A stretch of 64,000 nt of DNA from Pseudomonas sp. GM50 (lineage in GTDB: Bacteria > Pseudomonadota > Gammaproteobacteria > Pseudomonadales > Pseudomonadaceae): positions 1 through 64,000 of the forward strand of contig NZ_AKJK01000076.1 in assembly GCF_000282375.1 (NCBI RefSeq). Reading direction: 5' to 3'. The notes under the pieces are model-generated. The model was not told the origin of the DNA and searched no databases. It saw only the letters and a list, made by a program, of their open reading frames with translations. Each line of letters starts with the position of its first letter. Position 1 is the stretch's first letter. The translations under genes were made by a program, and so were the position numbers. Shown here in pieces: positions 8,053-16,417 of this stretch.

Positions 8053-8586
8053 TCACTCCTTGTGGGGACCGGGTGGCATTGCGCCCGGGTCGAGAATCAG
8101 TTGCATGAAGGTCAGGTCCAGCCAGCGGCCGAACTTGGTACCCACCTGCGGCATTTGGCCGGTGACGACAAAACCGGCCCGCTCGTGCAGCCGGATCGAG
8201 GCGCCGTTACCGCTTTCGATGGCGGCGACCATCACGTGTTTGTTGCAGCCTTTGGCGCGTTCGATCAGTGCTTCCATCAGTCGCGGCCCGAGGCCATTGC
8301 CCCGCTGGTCGTTGCGCACGTACACCGAGTGCTCGACCGTGTGGCGGAACCCGTCGAACGGGCGCCAGTCACCGAATGAAGCGTAGCCGAGTACGCTGTT
8401 GTCGCCGTCGACGATCACCAGGATCGGATAACCCTGATCTTGCCGGGCGCTGAACCAGGCCTGGCGGTTGCCCAGGTCCACGGCTTGTTCGTTCCAGATC
8501 GCCGTGGTGTTGAGCACGGCGTCGTTGTAGATGTCGCGGATCGCTGGCAGATCGGCGTGCAGCGCATCGCGGATGTGGTAAGTCAT
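8053..8586 (-). CDS. GNAT acetyltransferase, phosphinothricin/methionine-derivative (PAT/MnaT) type
   Basis: A 177-residue acetyltransferase of the PAT/YncA group: N-terminal MTYHIRDALHADLPAIRDIYND, central GDWRPFDGFRHTVEHSVYV, acetyl-CoA loop RGNGLGPRLMEALI and C-terminal HERAGFVVTGQMPQVG then WLDLTFMQL. Characterised relatives acetylate phosphinothricin, methionine sulfoximine or methionine sulfone, i.e. glutamine-synthetase inhibitors, which would be a meaningful partner for a nitrogen operon; that link is inference. Ends 5 bases before the next acetyltransferase start and begins 9 bases after ureA. Confidence 0.88.
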   Translation of the reverse strand: MTYHIRDALHADLPAIRDIYNDAVLNTTAIWNEQAVDLGNRQAWFSARQDQGYPILVIVDGDNSVLGYASFGDWRPFDGFRHTVEHSVYVRNDQRGNGLGPRLMEALIERAKGCNKHVMVAAIESGNGASIRLHERAGFVVTGQMPQVGTKFGRWLDLTFMQLILDPGAMPPGPHKE

Positions 8587-8595
8587 GGCGCGGCC

Positions 8596-8898
8596 TCAGG
8601 CGATCGGTTGGTGAACGGTGACCAGTTTGGTGCCGTCGGGAAACGTCGCTTCGACCTGGATCTCCGGGATCATTTCCGGGATGCCTTCCATCACTTGTTC
8701 GCGGCTGAGCAGGGTGGTGCCGAAATGCATCAGCTCGGCCACGGTCTGGCCGTCACGCGCGCCTTCGAGCAACGCCGCGGAAATGTAGGCCATGGCCTCC
8801 GGGTAATTGAGTTTCACGCCGCGAGCCAAACGCCGCTCAGCCACGAGGCCGGCGGTGAAGATCAGCAGCTTGTCTTTTTCGCGTGGGGTCAGGTCCAT
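8596..8898 (-). CDS. ureA: Urease gamma subunit
   Basis: A 100-residue protein beginning MDLTPREKDKLLIFTAGLVAERR, with LNYPEAMAYISAALLEGARDG and the C-terminal VEATFPDGTKLVTVHQPI, all standard for the free-standing gamma subunit. It completes the structural trio with UreB and UreC. A REP pair separates it from ureD upstream; the acetyltransferase gene follows 9 bases downstream. Confidence 0.96.
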   Translation of the reverse strand: MDLTPREKDKLLIFTAGLVAERRLARGVKLNYPEAMAYISAALLEGARDGQTVAELMHFGTTLLSREQVMEGIPEMIPEIQVEATFPDGTKLVTVHQPIA

Positions 8899-8938
8899 CG
8901 TAGAAATCCATAATCGGCAGTTAAAAAATTACTCAACC

Positions 8939-9028
8939 TGTAGGAGCGAGGCTTGCCCGCGAAGAACGATAACGCGGTCTTGCGTTAAACCGAGGCGTTC
9001 CTTTCGCGGGCAAGCCTCGCTCCTACAG
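8939..9028. repeat. REP pair, class B
   Basis: Inverted class-B pair in the ureD-ureA gap. Its spacer carries GAACGATAACGCGGTCT and AACCGAGGCGTTCC, shared with the class-B pair at 10661. Confidence 0.85.
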
Positions 9029-9038
9029 GGGATCGTGT

Positions 9039-9878
9039 TCAGGTACTCCATATTCGTGGTGGGACGGCTTCTCGGCCAAGCAACGCAGGCCTGAGCAATC
9101 GCCACACATCGATCAGCCAGCCACGTGCCAACAGCGCTTCACTGGCCAGGCATCGAGCCACCAAAAGCCCCGGCAATTGCGTCAGATCTCCGCGTACGTC
9201 ATTGGGCAGCAAGCGGCACTTCTCCAGCAATTCGCTATCAATGTCACCCGTCACCAGCAACGTCGCAAACACCGGTTGGCCGTCCAGCCCTATCGGCGAA
9301 TCCAGCAAGCCATCATTCCCGACAATGCGCTGGCGTTCGTGCCAGAGCAACTGGCCGTCGCGACGGATATCCAGATGCGCCTGAAAGTGCCCGAGATCGA
9401 AACGCTCACCGCTGGCCGGGCGTCCCAGCGCCACCACATCCCAGTAGAACAACCGCGCATCGCCCTCAAGGTCGATGCGGGTGCTGAGTTCCGCCTGAGC
9501 ATCGCTGAAGATAATCGTCTCTTGCGACAGCCACTCCAACGTAGCACCGGCGGCCACGCGCAGGTCGAGTTTCTGATAAGCCGGCCCGGCCGCGCGATAC
9601 CACTTGGCGGCGCCGGGGCTGGTGATTTGCGCCCAGGCGTTTGTGCCGACGCTGGCCGAGATGTCCAGTCGATCACCACCGGCAATCCCGCCCGGCGGGT
9701 GGACGATGATGTGCTGGCACACCTCGGGGCCTTCGGCGTACAGATGCTTCTGCACCCGCAGCGGGCCTTTGTGGCGACGCTGCACCGGGCGTGTGCTCTC
9801 GCCGAAGCGGGCGTAGCCGAGTTCCAGCTCGGCATGCCAGCTGGGGGTGAACAGCGTGATGGGGGCAGGTAAATTCAT
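9039..9878 (-). CDS. ureD: Urease accessory protein UreD
   Basis: A 279-residue UreD/UreH protein: GPLRVQKHLYAEGPEVCQHIIVHPPGGIAGGDRL near the N-terminus and the WLSQETIIFSDAQAE and YWDVVALGRPASGE blocks are typical. UreD forms the scaffold through which the UreF-UreG GTPase delivers nickel to apo-urease. It lies 30 bases downstream of urtE, which links the urea transporter and urease transcripts. The ribosome binding site is weak, but the start agrees with family length. Confidence 0.94.
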   Translation of the reverse strand: MNLPAPITLFTPSWHAELELGYARFGESTRPVQRRHKGPLRVQKHLYAEGPEVCQHIIVHPPGGIAGGDRLDISASVGTNAWAQITSPGAAKWYRAAGPAYQKLDLRVAAGATLEWLSQETIIFSDAQAELSTRIDLEGDARLFYWDVVALGRPASGERFDLGHFQAHLDIRRDGQLLWHERQRIVGNDGLLDSPIGLDGQPVFATLLVTGDIDSELLEKCRLLPNDVRGDLTQLPGLLVARCLASEALLARGWLIDVWRLLRPALLGREAVPPRIWST

Positions 9879-9908
9879 GATTTCTAATTATCGTCAGGAG
9901 GCTGCAGG

Positions 9909-10607
9909 TTAGATCGTAACCAGTCCACGGACACCTTCGGCTTCCATATTTTCGCCGCGCCCTTGTTGCACGATCTCGCCCCGGGACATGACCAGGTACT
10001 GATCGGCCAGTTCGGCGGCGAAATCATAGAACTGCTCCACCAGCAGAATCGCCATGTCACCGCGAGCCGCGAGCTGCTTGATCACCGCGCCGATTTCCTT
10101 GATCACCGACGGCTGGATGCCTTCGGTGGGTTCGTCGAGAATCAGCAACCGTGGACGGCTGGCCAATGCTCTGCCGATCGCCAGTTGCTGTTGTTGACCA
10201 CCAGACAAATCACCACCGCGCCGTTGCTTCATTTGCAGCAGCACCGGGAACAGCTCGTAGATGAACGCCGGGACTTCCTTCGCTTCAGAGCCGGGAAACC
10301 GCGAGAGGCCCATCAGCAGGTTTTCTTCCACGGTCAGTCGGCCGAATATTTCCCGGCCCTGAGGCACGTAAGCGATGCCGGCATGCACCCGTTGGTGCGG
10401 CTTGAACGTGGTGATCGGTTTGCCTTCCCAGTTCACCGCGCCTTCTTTGGCTGGCAGCAAACCCATCAGGCATTTGAGCAGGGTGGTCTTGCCCACGCCA
10501 TTGCGCCCGAGCAGGCAGGTGACTTCGCCGACCTTCACCTCAAACGTCAGGCCCCGCAGGATGTGGCTACCGCCGTAGTACTGGTGCAGCTTATCGACTT
10601 GCAGCAT
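9909..10607 (-). CDS. urtE: Urea ABC transporter ATP-binding protein UrtE
   Basis: A 232-residue LivF-type ATPase with Walker A GRNGVGKTT, signature LSGGQQQQLAIGRAL, Walker B LLILDEP followed by TEGIQPS, and an H-loop replaced by Q (LLVEQFYDFA), as usual in LivF/UrtE proteins. It powers urea import with UrtD. The start is the ATG at 10607 (MLQVDKLHQYYGG); the frame runs on upstream only through a translated REP pair. ureD follows 30 bases downstream. Confidence 0.96.
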   Translation of the reverse strand: MLQVDKLHQYYGGSHILRGLTFEVKVGEVTCLLGRNGVGKTTLLKCLMGLLPAKEGAVNWEGKPITTFKPHQRVHAGIAYVPQGREIFGRLTVEENLLMGLSRFPGSEAKEVPAFIYELFPVLLQMKQRRGGDLSGGQQQQLAIGRALASRPRLLILDEPTEGIQPSVIKEIGAVIKQLAARGDMAILLVEQFYDFAAELADQYLVMSRGEIVQQGRGENMEAEGVRGLVTI

Positions 10608-10660
10608 GTTCAAATTCCTTCTGTGTGACACGGGCTCCACTTGAGACACACCTCTGCCCT

Positions 10661-10751
10661 TGTAGGAGCGAGGCTTGCCCGCGAAGAACGATGACGCGGT
10701 CTCGCAGGTGAACCGAGGCGTCCCTTTCGCGGGCAAGCCTCGCTCCTACAG
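10661..10751. repeat. REP pair, class B
   Basis: Inverted class-B pair in the urtD-urtE gap, with the GAACGATGACGCGGTCT and AACCGAGGCGTCCC spacer blocks. Confidence 0.85.
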
Positions 10752-10762
10752 AAGCGCGAGAA

Positions 10763-11632
10763 TCATCGGCCGAGGTACACCTCGATCACCCGCTCATTGT
10801 CCTGCACCTGCTCCAGCGACCCTTCGGCCAGCACGCTGCCTTGATGCAACACGGTGACGTGGTCGGCAATCGAGCCGACGAAGCCCATGTCGTGTTCCAC
10901 CACCATCAGTGAATGCTTGCCCGCCAGGCTCTTGAACAGTTCGGCAGTGAATTCGGTTTCGGCGTCGGTCATGCCCGCCACCGGTTCGTCGAGCAACAGC
11001 AGTTGCGGGTCTTGCATCAGCAGCATGCCGATTTCCAGAAACTGCTTCTGACCGTGGGATAACAAGCCCGCCGGGCGATTGACCGAGGCCGTCAGGCGGA
11101 TGGTTTCCAGCACTTCGCTGATGCGATCTTTCTGCTCGCCACTGAGACGAGCCCGCAGGCTGGCCCACACCGACTTGTCGGTTTTCTGCGCCAGTTCCAG
11201 GTTTTCGAACACGCTCAAGGCCTCGAACACCGTCGGCTTCTGGAACTTGCGACCGATGCCGGCCTGGGCAATCTGCACTTCACTCATCTGCGTCAGGTCC
11301 AGGGTTTCACCGAACCAGGCTTTGCCATGACTTGGGCGAGTCTTGCCGGTGATCACGTCCATCAGCGTGGTCTTGCCCGCGCCGTTGGGGCCGATGATGC
11401 AGCGCAATTCGCCGACGCCGATGTACAGGTTCAGATCGTTCAGCGCCTTGAAACCATCGAAGCTGACGCTGATGTCTTCCAGGGTCAGGATGGTGCCGTG
11501 GCGGGTATTCAGGCCGGGGCCGACGCGTTGGCCGAGGCCGATGGCGTCGCGGCTGCTACCTGCATCCTTGTTGGGCTCTACGGGGAAAAACGCCGGTTCG
11601 AGCATGAATTCAGCCGTTGCAGTCACTCTCAT
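10763..11632 (-). CDS. urtD: Urea ABC transporter ATP-binding protein UrtD
   Basis: A 289-residue LivG-type ATPase: Walker A GPNGAGKTT, LLSHGQKQFLEIGMLL in place of the classic LSGGQ signature, Walker B LLLLDEPVAGMT, H-loop VVEHDMGFV. The approximately 45-residue N-terminal extension before TILTLEDISVSFDG is normal for Pseudomonas UrtD. The ATG at 11632 overlaps the urtC stop (ATGA), implying coupled translation. Confidence 0.95.
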   Translation of the reverse strand: MRVTATAEFMLEPAFFPVEPNKDAGSSRDAIGLGQRVGPGLNTRHGTILTLEDISVSFDGFKALNDLNLYIGVGELRCIIGPNGAGKTTLMDVITGKTRPSHGKAWFGETLDLTQMSEVQIAQAGIGRKFQKPTVFEALSVFENLELAQKTDKSVWASLRARLSGEQKDRISEVLETIRLTASVNRPAGLLSHGQKQFLEIGMLLMQDPQLLLLDEPVAGMTDAETEFTAELFKSLAGKHSLMVVEHDMGFVGSIADHVTVLHQGSVLAEGSLEQVQDNERVIEVYLGR

Positions 11633-12708
11633 TGCTCACCCCTTTTCTTCAGCAACCCGATCACGCCTTTGGGCAGGTACAAAGTCACGACGATGAACAG
11701 CGCACCGAGGAAGAACAGCCAGTACTCCGGAAACGCCACGGTGAACCAGCTCTTCATCCCGTTGACTACACCCGCGCCGAGCAGCGGGCCGATCAGCGTG
11801 CCGCGCCCACCCAGTGCGACCCAAACGGCGGCCTCGATGGAGTTGGTCGGCGACATTTCACTCGGATTGATGATCCCGACTTGCGGCACATACAGCGCAC
11901 CGGCCAAGCCGCACAGCACTGCACTCAACACCCAGACAAACAACTTGAAACCGCGTGGATCGTAGCCGCAGAACATCAAGCGATTTTCCGCATCGCGCAA
12001 CGCGGTCAGCACCCGGCCGAACTTGCTTTGCGCCAACCGCCAGCCGATGAACAGGCTCGCCACCAGCAGCAACACCGTGGCGAAAAACAACACCGCACGC
12101 GTCCCCGGTTCGGTGATGCCAAACCCGAGAATGGTGCGGAAATTGGTGAAGCCGTTGTTGCCGCCAAACCCGGTTTCGTTGCGGAAAAACAGCAGCATCC
12201 CGGCGAAGGTCAGGGCCTGGGTCATGATCGAGAAATACACGCCTTTGATCCGCGAACGGAAGGCGAAGAAACCGAACACCAGCGCCAGCAGGCCCGGCGC
12301 TAATACAACAAGACACATGGCCCAGAGGAAGCTGCTGGTGCCGGTCCAGTACCACGGCAATTCGGTCCACGACAGGAACGTCATGAACGCCGGCAAGCCG
12401 TCGCCCGAGGCCTGGCGCATCAGGTACATGCCCATGGCGTAACCGCCGAGGGCGAAGAACAGACCGTGACCCAGCGACAACAGGCCGGCGTAACCCCAGA
12501 CCAGATCGAGGGCCAGGGCAACGATGGCGTAGCAAAGGATTTTGCCCACCAACGTCAGGGTGTAGGCCGAGACGTGAAAAACACTGATGGGCGATAACAG
12601 CGACAGCAGCGGCAACGCCAGCAGCAAAACAAGGATTACCGCGCCAACAGCGAGGGTGACTTTTGGGCCGGCCTTTTGTGTGGCCGTGAGCAGTAGGGGC
12701 TGATTCAT
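11629..12708 (-). CDS. urtC: Urea ABC transporter permease UrtC
   Basis: A 359-residue LivM-type inner-membrane permease with about ten hydrophobic segments and the conserved LDLVWGYAGLLSLGHGLFFALGGYAMGMYL block near residue 70-100. It forms the urea channel with UrtB. Start and stop overlap the neighbouring genes (TGATG with urtB, ATGA with urtD), so the three are clearly one operon. Confidence 0.95.
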   Translation of the reverse strand: MNQPLLLTATQKAGPKVTLAVGAVILVLLLALPLLSLLSPISVFHVSAYTLTLVGKILCYAIVALALDLVWGYAGLLSLGHGLFFALGGYAMGMYLMRQASGDGLPAFMTFLSWTELPWYWTGTSSFLWAMCLVVLAPGLLALVFGFFAFRSRIKGVYFSIMTQALTFAGMLLFFRNETGFGGNNGFTNFRTILGFGITEPGTRAVLFFATVLLLVASLFIGWRLAQSKFGRVLTALRDAENRLMFCGYDPRGFKLFVWVLSAVLCGLAGALYVPQVGIINPSEMSPTNSIEAAVWVALGGRGTLIGPLLGAGVVNGMKSWFTVAFPEYWLFFLGALFIVVTLYLPKGVIGLLKKRGEQ

Positions 12709-14210
12709 CAGTCGATCACCCGTCCTTTCAGTGCGAAGAGGCCTTGCGGACGTTTCTGAATGAACAGAATGATCAGCGCGAGGATCAGGATTTTGCCGAG
12801 CACCGCACCGATCTGCGGTTCGAGAATTTTGTTGGCGATGCCCAGGCCGAAGGCGGCCAATACGCTACCGGCCAGTTGACCGACACCGCCGAGCACCACC
12901 ACCAGGAACGAGTCGATGATGTAGCTCTGACCGAGGTCCGGGCCGACGTTGCCGATCTGGCTCAGCGCCACACCGCCGAGGCCGGCGATGCCGGAGCCGA
13001 GGCCGAAAGCGAGCATGTCGACGCGCCCGGTCGGTACGCCGCAGCAGGCGGCCATGTTGCGGTTCTGGGTGACGGCGCGCACGTTCAAACCGAGGCGAGT
13101 CCTGTTCAGCAGCAGCCAGGTCAGCACCACCACAAACAAGGCGAACGCGATGATCACAATGCGGTTGTACGGCAGCACCAGATTCGGCAACACCTGAATC
13201 CCGCCCGACAACCACGCCGGGTTGGCCACTTCGACGTTTTGCGCGCCGAACACCAAACGCACCAACTGAATCAGCATCAGGCTGATGCCCCACGTCGCCA
13301 GCAGGGTTTCCAATGGGCGGCCGTAGAGGTGACGAATCACCGTGCGTTCCAGCGCCATGCCGATCCCGGCGGTGACAAAAAACGCTACCGGCAAAGCAAT
13401 CAGCGGATAGAACTCGATGGCTTGCGGCGCGAAGCGCTGGAACATCAGCTGCACCACGTAAGTCGAGTAGGCACCGAGCATCAGCATCTCGCCGTGGGCC
13501 ATGTTGATCACGCCGAGCAGGCCGAAGGTGATCGCCAGTCCCAACGCCGCGAGTAGCAGGATCGAACCGAGGGACATACCACTGAACGCCTGCCCGAGCA
13601 TCTCGCCGATCAGCAGTTTGCGTTTGACCTGGGCCAGGCTGGTTTCGGCGGCGGTGCGCACATTGGCATCGGCTTCGACGCCGGGTTCGAGCAACCCTTC
13701 GAGGCGGGTGCGGGCCAGCGGGTCGCCGGTTTCGCCGAGCAAGCGCACAGCGGCGAGGCGCACGGCCGGGTCGGTGTCGACCAATTGCAGGTTGGCCAGT
13801 GCCAGGCTCAGGGCGCTATGGACGGTTTCGTCTTTTTCGCCAGCCAGTTGCTGGTCGAGGAATTTCAGCTGCGCCGGTTTGGCGCTTTTCTGCAATTGCT
13901 GCGCGGCGGCCAGACGGATTTTGGCGTCGGCGGCGAGCAATTGGTGGCTGGCCAGCGCGGTATCGATCAGACCGCGCAGGCGGTTGTTCAGGCGCAGGAT
14001 TTTTGGTTGGCCATCGATGGTCAACTCGCCTTGTTGCAAGGCGTTGATCAATTCGATACGGGCCGGATCGGGCTGCGCGGCCCAGGCTTCCAGGAGTTTG
14101 GCTTGCTGCACGGGATTGGCCGCGACGAAGTCTTCGGCGTCTCCGGCGTGGGTGGCCATCGGCAATAACAGCGCGAGGGCGAGGATCAAGCGGTAAAGGG
14201 CAGTGGGCAT
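12708..14210 (-). CDS. urtB: Urea ABC transporter permease UrtB
   Basis: A 500-residue LivH-type permease. The C-terminal ~300 residues hold the membrane part (GLLGVINMAHGEMLMLGAYSTYV; GLGGVALSQIGNVGPDLGQSYIIDSF). The N-terminal ~200 residues are unusual for LivH: a signal peptide (LILALALLLPMATHAGD) and a helical, HEAT-like region with repeated 'VRLAAVRLLGETGDPLA' segments, predicted periplasmic. This extension occurs in other proteobacterial UrtB proteins. I use the ATG at 14210 (MPTALYR), eight bases after AAGG; an ATG two codons upstream is also possible. Confidence 0.93.
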   Translation of the reverse strand: MPTALYRLILALALLLPMATHAGDAEDFVAANPVQQAKLLEAWAAQPDPARIELINALQQGELTIDGQPKILRLNNRLRGLIDTALASHQLLAADAKIRLAAAQQLQKSAKPAQLKFLDQQLAGEKDETVHSALSLALANLQLVDTDPAVRLAAVRLLGETGDPLARTRLEGLLEPGVEADANVRTAAETSLAQVKRKLLIGEMLGQAFSGMSLGSILLLAALGLAITFGLLGVINMAHGEMLMLGAYSTYVVQLMFQRFAPQAIEFYPLIALPVAFFVTAGIGMALERTVIRHLYGRPLETLLATWGISLMLIQLVRLVFGAQNVEVANPAWLSGGIQVLPNLVLPYNRIVIIAFALFVVVLTWLLLNRTRLGLNVRAVTQNRNMAACCGVPTGRVDMLAFGLGSGIAGLGGVALSQIGNVGPDLGQSYIIDSFLVVVLGGVGQLAGSVLAAFGLGIANKILEPQIGAVLGKILILALIILFIQKRPQGLFALKGRVID

Positions 14211-14234
14211 ATGCATGGCCTTGCACAGACTAAA

Positions 14235-14325
14235 TGTGGGAGCGAGCCTGCTCGCGATAGCGGTCTGACATTCACCATCAATGTCGACTGTCGTGGCCTC
14301 ATCGCGAGCAGGCTCGCTCCCACAG
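14235..14325. repeat. REP pair, class A
   Basis: Inverted class-A pair in the urtA-urtB gap, a place where a stable hairpin could raise the yield of the upstream binding-protein mRNA relative to the permeases. Confidence 0.85.
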
Positions 14326-14375
14326 GGATTTGTGTTGGCCTCGGGGTTGGTGCCCGAGGCCGACATCCAGTGGCT

Positions 14376-15641
14376 TTAGTTACTCTTCACCGCATAGTCC
14401 GGCTTCTTGTCGTTACCCTGAATGAACGGGCTCCACGGCTGGGCGCGGATCGGTCCTTCGGTCTGCCACACCACGTTGAACTGACCGTCGGCCTGAATCT
14501 CGCCGATCATCACCGGCTTGTGCAGGTGGTGGTTGGTCTTGTCCATGGTCAGGGTGTAGCCGGACGGCGCGGCGAAGGTCTGGCCGGCCAGGGCTTCGCG
14601 GACTTTGTTGACGTCGGTGGACTTGGCTTTCTCCGCCGCTTGCGCCCACATATGGATACCGACATAGGTGGCTTCCATCGGGTCGTTGGTCACCGCTTTG
14701 TCGGCGCCCGGCAGGTTGTGTTTCTTGGCGTAGGCTTTCCAGTCGGCGACGAACTTCTTGTTCTGCGGGTTCTCGACCGACTCGAAGTAGTTCCACGCCG
14801 CGAGGTTGCCCACCAGCGGTTTGGTGTCGATGCCGCGCAGTTCTTCTTCGCCCACGGAGAACGCCACGACCGGAACGTCGGTGGCTTTCAGGCCCTGGTT
14901 GGCCAGTTCTTTATAGAACGGCACGTTGGAGTCGCCATTGACGGTGGAGATGACGGCGGTCTTGCCACCGGCGGAGAATTTTTTGATGTTGGCGACGATG
15001 GTCTGGTAATCGCTATGACCGAACGGGGTGTAGGCCTCTTCGATGTCCTTGTCCGCCACACCTTTGGAGTGCAGGAACGAGCGCAGGATCTTGTTGGTGG
15101 TGCGCGGGTAGACGTAGTCGGTGCCGAGCAGGAAGTAACGCTTGGCGCTGCCGCCTTCTTCGCTCATCAGGTATTCCACCGCCGGGATCGCCTGCTGGTT
15201 CGGCGCGGCGCCGGTGTAGAACACGTTCGGCGACATCTCTTCGCCTTCGTACTGCACCGGGTAGAACAGCAAGCCATTGAGCTCTTCGAACACCGGCAGC
15301 ACCGATTTACGCGACACCGACGTCCAGCAACCGAACACCACGGCGACTTTGTCCTGAGTCAGCAACTGCCGGCCCTTTTCGGCGAACAGCGGCCAGTTCG
15401 ATGCAGGGTCAACCACCACCGGTTCAAGCATCTTGCCGTTGACGCCGCCCTTGGCGTTGATTTCGTCGATGGTCATCAACGCCATGTCTTTGAGCGAGGT
15501 TTCGGAGATCGCCATGGTGCCGGACAACGAATGCAGAATACCGACCTTGATGGTCTCGGCGGCCTGGACAGTCCAGGCCATGCCCATCGCGGCAATGCTT
15601 GCCGATAGTGTGAAAGCCTTGATCAAACTGCGACGCTTCAT
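14376..15641 (-). CDS. urtA: Urea ABC transporter substrate-binding protein UrtA
   Basis: A 421-residue periplasmic binding protein with a signal peptide beginning MKRRSLIKAF (twin-Arg-like but without a full Tat motif) and cleavage near VQAAE. The mature part starts TIKVGILHSLSGTMAISET and includes VVFGCWTSVSRKSVLPVFE and PVQYEGEEMSPNVFYTGAAPNQQ, characteristic of UrtA rather than LivJ/AmiC. A GGAGATCG ribosome binding site precedes the ATG. First gene of the nitrogen locus; a sigma-54 promoter lies 67 bases upstream of the start codon. Confidence 0.96.
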   Translation of the reverse strand: MKRRSLIKAFTLSASIAAMGMAWTVQAAETIKVGILHSLSGTMAISETSLKDMALMTIDEINAKGGVNGKMLEPVVVDPASNWPLFAEKGRQLLTQDKVAVVFGCWTSVSRKSVLPVFEELNGLLFYPVQYEGEEMSPNVFYTGAAPNQQAIPAVEYLMSEEGGSAKRYFLLGTDYVYPRTTNKILRSFLHSKGVADKDIEEAYTPFGHSDYQTIVANIKKFSAGGKTAVISTVNGDSNVPFYKELANQGLKATDVPVVAFSVGEEELRGIDTKPLVGNLAAWNYFESVENPQNKKFVADWKAYAKKHNLPGADKAVTNDPMEATYVGIHMWAQAAEKAKSTDVNKVREALAGQTFAAPSGYTLTMDKTNHHLHKPVMIGEIQADGQFNVVWQTEGPIRAQPWSPFIQGNDKKPDYAVKSN

Positions 15642-15707
15642 TGTGCGATCTCCATGAACGTTAAAGTTTTTTATGGTTGGCAGATGCGGACGACTGAAGG
15701 GTCTTTA

Positions 15708-15722
15708 GCAAGGGCTGTGCCC
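15708..15722 (-). promoter_or_regulatory. Sigma-54 (-24/-12) promoter of the urt-ure locus
   Basis: On the minus strand GGGCAC-AGCCC-TTGC matches the RpoN consensus TGGCAC-N5-TTGC in all but the first base, with GG and GC exactly ten bases apart. It predicts a start site near 15696 and a leader of about 55 bases before urtA. This fits NtrC-dependent induction under nitrogen limitation. Confidence 0.75.
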
Positions 15723-15797
15723 GGTCGGGGAAGGGCAAGGAAATGTCGTATTAAAGCGGTTGCGGGGTTTGGGTGACGCACCATGAAGGACCGCGTT

Positions 15798-15825
15798 TGG
15801 CGCATGGGTGCAACCAGATGCGCCA
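15798..15825. promoter_or_regulatory. Candidate NtrC enhancer site (inverted repeat)
   Basis: TGGCGCAT and ATGCGCCA form a perfect 8-base inverted repeat with a 12-base spacer that itself contains GGTGCA; a second CGCACCA half-site is nearby at about 15777. The position, 75-105 bases upstream of the -24/-12 element, is where NtrC-type enhancers usually sit. The match to the NtrC consensus is only partial. Confidence 0.4.
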
Positions 15826-15873
15826 CATTGGGGCGCAGGTGTCGTGCGCCGAATCTGTGAACGACACAAATCC

Positions 15874-15963
15874 TGTGGGAGCGGGCTTGCCCGCGATGGC
15901 GGTGGGTCAGTCACAAGAATATTGGATGTGCCGCCGTCATCGCGAGCAGGCTCGCTCCCACAG
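15874..15963. repeat. REP pair, class A with variant left arm
   Basis: The left arm reads GTGGGAGCGGGCTTGCCCGCGAT, a mixture of class-A ends and class-B core; the right arm is ordinary class A. Confidence 0.8.
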
Positions 15964-16006
15964 TTGATTGGTGGCGTACACCAAGTCTATGAACGACGAT
16001 GGCCCC

Positions 16007-16033
16007 TGTGGGAGCGAGCCTGCTCGCGATGAA
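16007..16033 (+). repeat. Single REP unit, class A
   Basis: One unpaired class-A unit followed by GAACGATAACGCGGTCT. The stop codon of the adjacent DUF6124 gene (16046-16048, minus strand) is read from the last bases of this tail, so the element abuts the coding end exactly. Confidence 0.75.
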
Positions 16034-16045
16034 CGATAACGCGGT

Positions 16046-16417
16046 CTACGCCGGATCGACGTTATCCAGCGCCCGGTTCACCGCCAGCTCTGCCAGCATG
16101 ATGACCTGCTGAATCGCCATCGCCGTATGGCGCTGCGGGCCGATCAGATTGTTGGCGAAATCGCTGGCCAGGACACTCGCCGAGGCCAACGATTCACAGG
16201 CGTGGGCCAGCAGGCTTTCGGTGCCGGCATCCGGGGCAACCAGGAACAGGGTGCTGGGGCGACGGGGTTTTTCGGAGTATTGCGCTGGGGGATCGAGGTA
16301 GTAGTCGAGGGCGCGCTTTATGGCTTCGCGATCTTTGAGTAGGTCGTCGTCGCGCGATTTTTCTGCTTCGGGAGTGGTGATGTCGATGGGTGGATCGGGA
16401 ACTATCTTCTTGCTCAT
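16046..16417 (-). CDS. DUF6124 family protein
   Basis: A 123-residue protein, MSKKIVPDPP at the start, a charged linker, then RALDYYLD and the conserved helical core LFLVAPDAGTESLLAHACESLASASVLASDFANNLIG..R.TAMAIQQVIMLAELAVNRALD. Small Pseudomonas proteins of this kind (DUF6124 and the related DUF3077) have no known function; no signal peptide or membrane segment is visible. I use the ATG at 16417 rather than one nine codons upstream, because the latter has no spaced Shine-Dalgarno. Its leader is strongly structured (next entry). Confidence 0.75.
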   Translation of the reverse strand: MSKKIVPDPPIDITTPEAEKSRDDDLLKDREAIKRALDYYLDPPAQYSEKPRRPSTLFLVAPDAGTESLLAHACESLASASVLASDFANNLIGPQRHTAMAIQQVIMLAELAVNRALDNVDPA

